A stretch of 64,000 bases of DNA from Pampus argenteus (taxonomy: Eukaryota; Chordata; Actinopteri; Scombriformes; Stromateidae): assembly GCA_036937835.1 (NCBI GenBank), contig CM072866.1, positions 12,470,001 through 12,534,000 of the forward strand, read 5' to 3'. A program made the position numbers and the translations under genes. The notes under the pieces are model-generated. The model did no database searches and had not been told where the DNA came from. It worked only from the letters and a program-made list of their open reading frames with translations. Shown piece by piece: positions 1-9,864 of the stretch (position 1 is the first letter of the stretch; every line of letters starts with the position of its first letter).

Positions 1-34
1 ATTTACACACAGTCCATCCAACGTCTATGTATCT

Positions 35-53
35 GCACACACACACACACACT
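35..53. repeat. (CA)n microsatellite abutting a stra6l splice donor
   Basis: A CA run ends four bases left of the exon at 57-174, so in gene sense the intron begins GTAAGTGTGTGTG. Confidence 0.85.
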
Positions 54-56
54 TAC

Positions 57-3000
57 AGTATAAAGCCAAGTTTGCTAAGTAATCTCAGCACTTCTCCATG
101 CTGTATAGGAAGAACGACCGCATAGACCAACAGCAGGGCGAACAGGAATTGAATAACGTGGACTATCAGGTAGCCTAACAAGTAAAAAAAAAAAAAAAAA
201 GCAGATGAGACATTTGTGTAAATATCTCACACAATATATTCATGTTATAACCCTTTACTGACACTAATGGGCTGGACTATACATGTGTGTTTTATAAGCT
301 TCTATTCTCAAAACTCAAAAATGTATAATTATATTCTGTATGGCAGTTCAACTGTGCAGACTGAGGTTCACTAACCTCATGACACGAACTGATGCAATTG
401 TCCAATAAAAAATATTTTACTGCAAAAACATTTATCAGGCTTTAAAAAGTTTTCCAGCAATGTGGATTAAAGGATACTTCCATAACATTTTTGTCAAGGA
501 GGGAGAAAGAAAACACTGAGACACACTCAGATGGGACACTAACACTCCACAGAAAGTCTTTGAGTAAAGTTTGTGAGGTGAAGCAGAGTTTTCACTGAAT
601 GTTTAACACATGAAAACATCATGCAGATGGGTGGCTCTGTCCCAACATGTAGGATATCCTGATATTATCTTGCTAAGCTGCTGTATGTGTTTTAAAGCAT
701 ACAGTTTTCAGAAATGCTTACCCCATATTGTAAACGCTATTTGCCATCCAGAGTATCTTGCAATGGAAGCCTGCAAGAATCAATGGTGAGTTTTCTTTTA
801 ATTTCTTATTTTGGTTAAAAGTGTGTGTGTGTGTGTGTGTGCGTGTGTGTGTGTGTGTGTGTCACTTACCACACTGGCAGCAGAGGCAGGGTTGTGAAAC
901 TTCTCAGGAAGAAAATCCTTCTGCCCTTTCCACAGTCTCTTCAGGTGTTTCCTGTGGGATCAGTACACCATGTGACATTGTGTTGTTTTGGTTGGAAAAT
1001 TCAGTGGTAGAAAGTAACATTTACTCTAGTACTGTACTTAAGTACAATTTTAAAGCTACTTTATACTTCCACTCTACTACATTTCAGAGGGATATATTGT
1101 ACTTTCTATTCCAGATTCCATTCCATTCTTATTTTAGTTACTTCAGGTGATTTTACACAATGGATAATATAACAAGACATTGGTAAAGATTAATCCGGAG
1201 GTTTCCAACCTTTTTGGCTTTTGACGCCTTAGAAACTTAAAAGCTGTGTGTAGTCAGGTTCATATTTCAGATGTCTGAGTTGTTAATAGCTTGACCATAG
1301 CTTGAACATTTCACCAATAATCAAAGATTAGACAAAAAGTCAAAAAACTGAAAACAGATTTGTGTATCAGAACTTATTAGCTCACAACCCCTCAGATTGC
1401 GAAATGACATGTTTTACTACTTACCTGTAACATGCCATTACATGGAAGGTGTAGGCGACAGAGTTGAGACTAGCAAAGATGGTGGTAGCTAGCCAAGTCT
1501 CTGAAATGCAAGAAAGAAAGAGAATTATGTGTTTGGTGGACACATAATATATATATATAATAGCATCTATTAATAGTCCAGTAATTTGACTCACTCTTGG
1601 ACACATAGAATAATTCTTCCAGCTGTGGTATCATGGCTTCCAGACCTTCAGTCTGATTGCAGGAGGCAACCAGGTGTTTCAGTGTGTTCTTCCAACTGTC
1701 TGCTTGGTCAAAAATCACATCACTGAGATTGTAGACGGCCAGTGTTACCTAAAGGAATGACAAACATACAAATTAATACATAGGTCCCAAAACTTCCTAA
1801 CTTAAAAATGTCTACATGAGACACAACACACATAAACACACACATCTTTGTTTTTACCACATATAGGCTGATAAGGGATATGATGGCAGTGCCGATGATC
1901 CTGTTGGGGAACTTAAAGTAGGGGTCCCACTCATACACTCTCCTCTGGAACCAGGTAAGGGGCTTACTGCAACACAGACCATTCAAAGCCATGTGTCTGT
2001 GTGTGTATCCTTGACTATGTTTTGCTGGTTTTAAGTGCAAGCTCAAAGGTTCAAATGTAACTATGTTGATTTTTATTATAGTGAGGTTAAAGACAACCAA
2101 TGGCTGATTTAAAAAAATACATCAAGAAATATATTTTATGTAAAGTACACACGATTTGTATATGGAGCACTTGAAAGCAGCATTGGTGCTGGAGTGTGTA
2201 TTCTACCTGTGTGCTGGTGCTTTATTCAGTAGTCTCTTAACATGCTGCACCTGGTGTTGCTCAGTCAGTTCTTCTGGGTTCTGGTGGCAGATTGAACATA
2301 TTAATCCTCACACAGAAAAACTTTAGCAGAAAAACTGTCAAAAACTTACAGGCTAAAAAAGATTATCCTTTTTGTCTTCAATCAAATTTTAACTCCGATA
2401 ATGTCACTAAGTTTGTTGTGCAAAAACATTAAAAACAAAGCTCAAAAACAGAATAAAATTAATAGAAAACTATTTTGTATATTGTTTCTTATTATATGAG
2501 AAATAAAATCTTATATTGTCTAATTGTATTCTTTAGAAGGTTTTGCTTTAGGGACAACGCAAAGGAGGAATAATTTGAATAACAGTGATTTTATGCATTA
2601 GGCATGCTGACCTCTTGTCTTAGCTGCAGATGTATTCGGACACCTTTGACCAGCATGTAAACAAAACGCCCCAAGAGGAAGATGAGGGAGAGGATGCAGG
2701 GCCACTGGACAATCACCTTCTCGTATTTACCCAAAACCTAAAACCATAAAATCATTAATTCATTCATTTTTTTAGTAATATTCCAACTAAACACTAACAG
2801 CCAACTCTTTATAACATCTCTCCAAATGTTTTGTAGAGTGTTACTTATTATGTTGCTTGATAAAAGCTATGACGCAACACTCACATCATTTTTCTGCTAG
2901 CTTTCATGATGTGTTCACCTACCGTACCACCTGGACAGGTGACTGTATCCCAGACTGTGATGATGTTCCTAGAAACAATCACACAAACATATATATATAT

Positions 3001-4524
3001 ATTATGTATGTTTTACAATGTTATACTGTATGCTTGATCATATCATAAGAATAAATGTTTACCAGTACAAAGAGTAGATTATTCCCAGCACTGCCCCAGT
3101 CTTTTTGAAAGGTGTGGACAGACAGGCAAATAAAGGAAAATAGATCAGGCCCACCTCTAAAGCGCCAACCAGGTATACTATCGCTGAGGAGAACAGTCAG
3201 GAAGAATCTCATCAGTCGACATGTTTGTTTCTTGTGTCTGTAAGGTTATCAGGTTTGAATATAGAGCTGACAACATACAGTAACATAACAGTGGTAAACA
3301 GTGGGAGTACCTATGGCCCAGTCTGGCAAGTGGAAAGGAATGTAATTTTTAGAGAAGAGCAGCAGGACGCTGGAGGACACGGCACCAAATGCAAACCCAT
3401 AGGACCAACGATTACTGAAGTTGCCTATAGTGTCCAAAGGCCTGGTGCACAATAATGACAACATTATTGTCAGCTGTACATGCCCGCTATTGTGACTGCT
3501 TATAGTAGCCTGATATACATTAAAAAAAAAAGAACCTAGACAGTTCAAATAGTTGCATATTACAATATTTATACTAAATTAAAATTTATCATAGAAGAAA
3601 TAAAAAAAAAAAAACAACAGCTTTTTAGACATAATTGTTCCTGTTATTGACTTACACTACAATGGCAAAACGTCCCCTAAGGAAAGGCAGCTTTTGATCA
3701 ATGGTCAGTCTCTTTGCTCTTCTCTGCAGGAATGAAAGCACCCCTGTAATCAGCAGCTGGAAGACATGAAATCAATTTACAGAAAAATGTGCTGCAACAA
3801 AACTGTCACAGTGTGTGCATCAACAGCCATGTAAGCCACCTGCTCATTCATTGTACTTTTAGTACTACAGTACAGTATTCATTTTCCTACTTCCTATTTT
3901 CCTTGCTAGCGTTTTGTAGTATTTCATAATTACTGGGGTTCCTCCCTCTTCCTCCATCAGAGGTTGCCATATGCTGTATCATTATGTAGTGTTTATGGTG
4001 AACATAAAAAGACAAGTTCCCTGCATGTGCAAGTAAATATTTGTTTTAGATATGTTGCTGATATTTGTTGCCAGCCTTATTCTCATATTACAGATTAAAG
4101 ATTTACTTACCGCTGGAATTAGTGAAAGATGCATGAAGAGGTCCATTTCAATTCCATTATGACAGTCCGGGACTGTGGATTCCCTGGAGACACAGTGACG
4201 ATGTGAACACAGTGTGATATAATGTGTGGAAGGACACAAAACAAGAATAGAGAGGAAACAAATAACAACTGATAAACAACTACACTAAACTGACAGATTT
4301 ACTGTTCACTTGTTTAGTGTCTGTGTGTTCGAATCCGGTTGTCAATCTACACATAACATTTCCATAATCACCCAACGGTTGACACTAACAAAGTAAAGAG
4401 CAGTATTATAATACTACCTATGTATGAGTATTTGCAGTCTGTACTTACACATGTTCCACTTGGTTTCTTATCATCATTGATACATCGGTTCACTAAAGTC
4501 TGAAAGAGCTTTGTTCCATCTGCA
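57..4524 (-). CDS. stra6l: stra6l / RBPR2, STRA6-like retinol transporter (3' end cut off by window edge)
   Basis: Multi-pass membrane receptor that takes up retinol from RBP4; in the family STRA6L/RBPR2 acts at the plasma membrane, mainly in liver and gut. Exons in transcript order: 4449-4524 (ATG 4475-4477), 4111-4183, 3656-3756, 3311-3414, 3063-3183, 2923-2968, 2612-2737, 2207-2280, 1858-1966, 1595-1748, 1425-1500, 870-951, 722-770, 57-174. All junctions are GT-AG and all phases agree, giving about 420 codons before the window ends. Family signs are the cytosolic KHLKRLWKG motif (870-951), the YSGWQIAFTIWG helix (722-770) and a hydrophobic helix ending in LPIQHGEVLRLLSKLG (57-174). The start is inferred: in the first exon only the frame opening with Met-Met-Ile-Arg joins the next exon without a stop. 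The 3' third lies outside. STRA6 itself is the alternative, but the motifs fit STRA6L better. The gene lies directly downstream of the SPINK gene on the same strand. Confidence 0.9.
822..862. repeat. (GT)n microsatellite abutting a stra6l splice donor
   Basis: A slightly interrupted GT run lies a few bases left of the exon at 870-951. In gene sense the intron opens GTAAGTGACACACAC. Confidence 0.9.
996..1402. repeat. Interspersed teleost repeat fragment(s) in a stra6l intron
   Basis: About 996-1180 carries the TACTGTACTTAAGTACAATTT-like block with 'ACTCTACTACATTTCAGAGGGA', and about 1196-1402 carries 'GGTTTCCAACCTTTTTGGC' and 'AACAGATTTGTGTATCAGAAC'. I remember both as common non-autonomous repeats of percomorph fish. 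The family name is not certain and no terminal repeats were delimited. The fragments lie in the intron between exons 1425-1500 and 870-951. Confidence 0.6.
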
Positions 4525-5030
4525 CTGTAAGCAGAAGGAAAGGGACTAGAGATAGAAACCACGTCTGCATTTCCTGGTTTCAGTCATGTGACTCTTAACC
4601 TTTGTCCACAGGTTTCAATACTTTTTTTCTCTTTTTCTCTTTCTTTCTCTTTTTTATGTCCTCTCTCTCTGCATGTTGCTCTGTGCTTCTGTGTCATCCC
4701 GCCTTTCTCTTTCTGCCAACTTGTTTGCTCACACACTCTCATTATTGATCATTGTGTTACTCAGTATAAGGGCTGTAAATATTTGGTGCTCCCACAGAGA
4801 TAACCAACCGATCATTCACCTCCTGCCTTCACTTCAAGTATGCTTGTCCGATGGCTTTAATCCATGTCTGTAACAGCTCCATTGGTAAAAATACATTTAA
4901 TAGCTCCCTTTTTTGATATCTGTTTTGCTCTTTTTATATATAACATTGAGACTTTAGTCATCAGACTCAGTGAGAGTTGGATTTTATTCATAAAAAAAGA
5001 AGTATGTAAATCAGAATGTTTACTGCTGAT
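4525..5030. other. Short intergenic gap between stra6l 5' end and SPINK 3' end
   Basis: This stretch holds no recognised exon. It contains a pyrimidine-rich tract at about 4619-4670 and on the minus strand would include the stra6l promoter. Its right edge holds polyadenylation signals for the SPINK gene. No TATA box was identified. Confidence 0.5.
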
Positions 5031-5035
5031 TAACT

Positions 5036-5041
5036 TTTATT
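5036..5041 (-). terminator. AATAAA polyadenylation signal of the SPINK gene
   Basis: TTTATT on the plus strand (AATAAA on minus) lies about 118 nt past the SPINK stop codon. A second copy is at 4983-4988. Cleavage would fall between about 5025 and 4960. Confidence 0.6.
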
Positions 5042-5158
5042 GTTCATGGCAATGAGACAAACATTGAGGACAGCTGGGATCCGTTTCAAAAGTCCTTGTT
5101 GGATTGATAATCAGATCTAGATTGATCACCTTGGCAGCGACGTCACCACCTGTGCAGA

Positions 5159-7098
5159 TCAGCAACTCTCCTCCTTGGCAACCAAAATGTCCATCTTGGT
5201 TGTTCTGCAAAGACAACCATGACACTGTAACTTTCTATCAGTGTATGTGAACAGAGCGAAAATTAGACTGCTTAAAAAGACTCTTTGGAAATCCCACTTC
5301 ATATAACGTCATCATGTCTGAATGTAGAAGCAACAGCAGAGAGCTATTTGTTATGTGATTAAACACAGATGTGAATAGTATTTGTCTTCTAATTCTTTCA
5401 CCACCAGGTGGCCACTCGAACACGTTCTCCTCCATAACGTCAACATGTGCGATACTGAACTGTTGTGTGTGTGCCATGAGAGCGGAGCAGCTGTGTGTAC
5501 TCACTGTCTCTCGGCACACAGGGCACACTCGTTAGCATAGGTGTTTCCATCGCTGCCACACACAGGGGCGAGGTTCATAGGGCACGCCACAACCTTCTCC
5601 ATGTCAGGACAAGACGGCTGCCAGAAATGAAAACAATGGCAAAACACACAGGGTCCGGTGTGATGTTCCTTCTTTCAGTATCTCAGAGGAAAGCTCGTTC
5701 ACCATTAAATTCCCTCAGTAACACATTTTCTACAAATACATAGTGATAAACAAAACAGCTTCCTATGCACCCGCAATACTGTGAGTCAAATGTGTCACCA
5801 TCCATGTGTCACCTTTCTCAGGAGTCCAGAGTTCTTCTCTGCATCTGTAAAGAAAGCAGATTACCTTTGAAACTATAATCATATAAATCATTGACTCCAT
5901 AACTGCATGAAGACCACGCAAACACACAAGCCACTCACCTGATACAGAAAGAAATATCACAGGCATGTGAAACTGATTATACACCCACAGATATGAATTA
6001 ATGAAAGTGCATGTAAATGCCTGTGATGCATTGTAACATAGTCCATGTTATTGATACAATATTTTTTGACTTACTTGTAATGCACTATAAATACAGGTAG
6101 AATATATAAGTATATGATTGTAATACTCATATGGATGAATGTTTGGTGCTGCTGTATATTTGGACAACTTTTGATTATTATATCCTCAGCATCCTGATGA
6201 TATTGTACGTATAACTGTATGTCTCTTTTAACATCTGATAAACTACTGTCTATGTCAGAAAGGACTGGATGGCTAACAATGTTTTACAGCTAAACACAGA
6301 TAAGACTGAGGTCCTTATCATTGCTTCAGATAACAGACCTTCTGAGCTTTTCCGGGGTATTGGCTCTCTTGCTTCAACTGTACAGTCTAATCTTAGAAAT
6401 CTCTGTGTTATATTTGATCAGGTTATGCACTTCGTTCAACATATCAAATTTTGGACCTGTTCAGGTTTCGTCCATTTAAGGAACATCGCCAAACTTTTGT
6501 GTCACAACCTGAGCTAGAGATGATTATTCACACTTTTATTTCATCCCAGCTAGACTACAGCAATTGCTTTTTTTCCGTCTGAAAATGGTGCTTCCTATCA
6601 AAATCAGGATTATTTTTGTTGCGTGGTCCGGAACCTGTGTACATCTGTGACCTCCACCCTTATATAACCAGTACATGTTTTTTTTAAATGTTTATATTTC
6701 TATTGTTTCTTTCTTTCCTTACTGTTTCATAGTCTTTTTTTTATACTTGCTATACTAAATAAAGTTTACTTACTTACTACAGTGCCTGTATTATGCAAGT
6801 ATTTAATTGTAATTATTTAGGTTACTTCCTGTAGATTCCTGTTTTCTTTGACATTGAAACAAACTCCTAAAAATACTTATTATAGGTACTCTGTATGTTC
6901 CATTCTATGTATCTAAGCAGATAATTGCTCAAAACTTAGACTGACATCTCTATAACAGCCTCCAAACTAGAGAACAGAATGCAAAGATACCTTAAATAAA
7001 GTATGATGATTGCTGTCTCAGAAATTTTTGTTTTTGTCTTTCTTACCTGCAGCCACACAAATGAGCAGGAATATGAGAAAAACAACTCTTCCAGTCAT
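5159..7098 (-). CDS. Kazal-type serine protease inhibitor (SPINK family), secreted, 80 aa
   Basis: Small secreted inhibitor of serine proteases. Coding exons in transcript order: 7047-7098, 5813-5844, 5505-5617, 5159-5204 (stop 5159-5161). They total 243 nt, phases agree and all junctions are GT-AG. Residues 1-18 form a signal peptide (MTGRVVFLIFLLICVAAG). One Kazal domain follows with six cysteines and the core PVCGSDGNTYANEC, ending in a cysteine immediately before the stop, as in single-domain SPINKs. By Kazal numbering (second Cys = P3) the P1 residue is Met, which suggests elastase- or chymotrypsin-like targets. Length, four-exon layout and single domain match SPINK4/SPINK2-type genes. 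I cannot assign the orthologue, so no symbol is given. The gene is read in the same direction as abca1 upstream and stra6l downstream. Start chosen as the only Met giving a signal peptide in frame. Confidence 0.88.
6240..6778 (+). mobile_element. Degenerate LINE (L2-like) fragment with reverse-transcriptase remnant
   Basis: About 6268-6582 translates to a broken reverse-transcriptase C-terminal segment with the words VLQLNTDKTEV, LRNLCVIFD and FISSQLDY, typical of L2/CR1-like LINEs of fish. An in-frame stop follows LLCHNLS and the frame is disrupted. It is followed by an AT-rich tail ending in AATAAAGTTTACTTACTTAC, consistent with a LINE 3' end. The element lies in the large first intron of the SPINK gene, in the opposite orientation, and is inactive. 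The subfamily is a guess. Confidence 0.75.
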
Positions 7099-7400
7099 GA
7101 TGGATGCTAGTGGATGAATAACTTGGAGTGAAAAAAGCCTCCGAGTGTGTTTCTATTCCTAGCAATACTGTGTGTGTGTGTGTGTGTGTGACACAGCAGG
7201 TGAAAATAGACACACAAGCGCATGCTCACTCTAGAAGCTCACAGTCAACAGCACACATTATCACATCTGTAAACACACTCAAACACATATCGACTTTCTG
7301 TTGTCAGTAGCCACTCTATTGGTCAAGAGAATAACATTTATGAATACAAGAACATCTAAATTGGCAATTTTTTTTCCAAAATGTAGGGATTTTATTTATT
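7099..7400. other. SPINK 5' flank and gap to abca1 3' end
   Basis: This is the 5' flank of the SPINK start codon on the minus strand. It contains a (GT)n run at about 7169-7190. No coding exon and no convincing TATA box were seen. At 7390-7398 a TTTATTTATT stretch (minus AATAAATAAA) could be a distal abca1 polyadenylation signal. Confidence 0.4.
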
Positions 7401-9025
7401 AATGTAAAGAGTAACTATACAGAATGGGTAACAGACTTAAACAACTGTTGTTTAATACTTAAAAATGTAAACAAATAATATTGAGCACAAGAAGAGGAAA
7501 TCACATTAATACTGTCTTGCATTTCTCTCTTTATCTCTCTGTTGTCTCTGCTTTTCTACTATTTCACTGTTCTCTCAATCACATGAAAGCATTTTCTATT
7601 TCAAGTTTCAACAAATGTATTCAATGCAGTGGCGTTATCATGTCTGTTTTCCAGTGCAGAGATTTGCTTTTAAATGTTTAATTTGCCATAACCAAATCCC
7701 TAAGTCTGCATCGATGAAACAAATGGCTACTACTGTAAGTTTTTAAAGTGCTCACATTTTTTCCAGGGGGGTGCGGTGGGTTGAGACTCATAAGCCTGAA
7801 GACCCACAATTATTACATCCCCGAGATAACGGAAGTCCCCTCTAAGATTTTATGGCACAGAGCACCAATACTGACAGTCTGTCATCAATTTGAAATTGAC
7901 TATAAAGCATCACAAGCACAATTCTAATATAAGTGGTCCCTGTTTCTGTTTACCTTGGCTTCTTGACTAACTCTGGAAACATACTTTGTACAGACAGTGA
8001 TGAGAATTTGGCAACGTCACTAGAGGATAGAAAGAACTTGCAGTCAGATGGAGACTGGATGAGATTTCACATAAAATGTGCTTCATGTTTTGAGCTGCTG
8101 ACAATGAGAGGAGGATTTCTGTTTAAACTGACCTGATGGATAAAGAACTGAAATCAAATCACAAAAGTTGCCTCCCCAAGATTATGCTGGTTGATCAAAG
8201 ATACATATTCACCTCAATTTTGGCACAGATACTGTTTGTTCACTCCACTGGTAATGTTATTTACTCAACATCACAAAACTGCTAAAGTACATAATATCCA
8301 TAGCGGTGCTGGCTCAGCCCCATCGTGCCCTCTGTCTCTCTCTCACACACACACATATATATGTATAAAAGCATGTTACTAGAACAGGTCCCATCTTTAG
8401 ATCCCTTACAAGCAGAGTAGCTGTGAAACTGTCTTTCCCGTGTACGGGAGCTACAGTTTTACCTGCAGGAGCATTTCCATCGCAATCATATATTTGCTAA
8501 AAATCACATAATTTGGATTTTGACCCCACATGTACATGTCAGTAATGCAACAACAACGAAGGAGAATTAAATCCTCTCACGCTCATCTGATGACATGCTT
8601 CGGCGCAACACACTCAAGTTCTGTCCTGGTGTGTGGTCCAGTGGAAAGCATGCAATACATATTTCTACATTACTTTCAAAAGCAAGTCCAAATTGTTCAT
8701 CAGTCTTCAGCTTTCACTTGACGTCACAACTTCCAGTTTGTGATGATCCTCTTGTGTCCTTTCTGATTCCATTTAAAGAGAGCAGGGCAAGTAAAACAAG
8801 CTGTTACAGCAGACTACACATCCTGTACAGACATCAAGCGACTATAGGTTTTTGTTTTTGTTGACAATGAAAGACACTTTTTTTTAACAGTTAAGTTTCA
8901 TTCATCATCTCCACAAAAAACTGTTTTTTGTGCTTTGATGCATGTTGGTATCAATCTTATACAGTCCTCGGCAGCCTTTATACGTTGTTTTGAATGGAGT
9001 GCTCAGATTTCTCTCTCCAACATCA

Positions 9026-9033
9026 TACAGTAT
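9026..9033 (-). promoter_or_regulatory. Possible miR-144 8mer site
   Basis: The plus strand TACAGTATAG (9026-9035) is identical to the first ten bases of miR-144-3p, so a minus-strand transcript carries the perfect 8mer AUACUGUA. miR-144 is a known ABCA1 regulator in mammals. Use depends on the 3'UTR extending past 9159. Confidence 0.4.
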
Positions 9034-9620
9034 AGGCACTGTGCTAGATAATGTCAAGGACACCATGAACAACAAATAAAATAGACAACTTGGTTATCAA
9101 TTTAATTTGTTATCCAAACAAAACTCTAATAGGGTTATGCTTGTCTAGTAGAACTAAATTTATTACAAAACAAATCCAATTAGTAAAATGTAATGTTGCA
9201 TGACTGCATGCTTCTGTTTGAAATTAGTTGGATTATAAATGCTTTAAACTGTCATCTACATTGTAAAACAACTGTGCTTAGTAACAAAGAGACTGACAGG
9301 TTTGACCCTGAATAAAAAGTAGTCAGTTTACCCTTCAGCAGTTGGCAGTGAATTATTTAAACTTTTCTTTTGTTTTCCACTGTGTTGATTTCATGATACA
9401 GAGTAACACATACACAGTCCCACTGACTACTGCTAACCATGTTTAGGAATGGTGATTAAAATTTAGAGATCCATCATCCTTGTCCAACTTTCCAGTCGAA
9501 CACAGCAGCATAATCATGTCGCTTCAGGTGTTCTGAGTCTTTTCTGTCTGTCTAGTGAAGGAGAAGAACCAGTCTCCAACCCTCACAGGAATAATCTTTC
9601 ATCTTAAATATATATATGTC

Positions 9621-9638
9621 TTGCATTGATTTGCATTG
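9621..9638 (-). promoter_or_regulatory. Two adjacent miR-33 8mer seed sites in abca1 3'UTR
   Basis: The plus strand reads TTGCATTG twice, exactly 10 nt apart, so the mRNA carries CAAUGCAA twice, 227-244 nt after the stop codon. CAAUGCA is the complement of miR-33 nucleotides 2-8, followed by A. Clustered miR-33 sites in the ABCA1 3'UTR are an established regulatory feature in mammals; conservation to this fish is my inference. Confidence 0.75.
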
Positions 9639-9864
9639 AGTTGTCATTGTTTCAGTGTTTGTCATAATACCTGCAGTCTCTGCCTTTTTTCAAGAGGCTG
9701 TGCACTCAGGTGCAGGTCCACTGAGAAATGATAACAATTAAAAAAGACTAAAAAATAGAAATAATAATAAAAAATCTCCCCCTCAGATTAGTGGTCCATA
9801 TTTTCTGTGATTGGGGGGAGGGTGTGTGAAGCATATCAACTCCCACTAGTTGTGTGTTGTGGAA

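Larger units (their letters stand above)
7390..9864 (-). other. abca1: Candidate abca1 3'UTR (extent uncertain)
   Basis: The sequence downstream of the abca1 stop has no recognisable exon. Possible AATAAA signals on the minus strand are at 9159-9164 and, doubled, at 7390-7398; mammalian ABCA1 has a 3'UTR of roughly 3 kb, so the longer form is plausible. It contains paired miR-33 seed sites (9621-9628, 9631-9638), a miR-144-type 8mer (9026-9033) and a miR-17/106-type match (7744-7752). Only the miR-33 pair lies inside the UTR under both polyadenylation choices. Confidence 0.55.

Noticed and set aside
758..1150. 130-codon plus-strand open frame
   Set aside because: It reads through a GT microsatellite and a known interspersed repeat, antisense to stra6l exons.
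4368..4562. Minus-strand frame through the first stra6l exon (ADGTKLFQTLVNRC...)
   Set aside because: It would join the next exon out of frame and hit a stop; the MMIRNQVEH frame joins cleanly, so this part is treated as 5'UTR.
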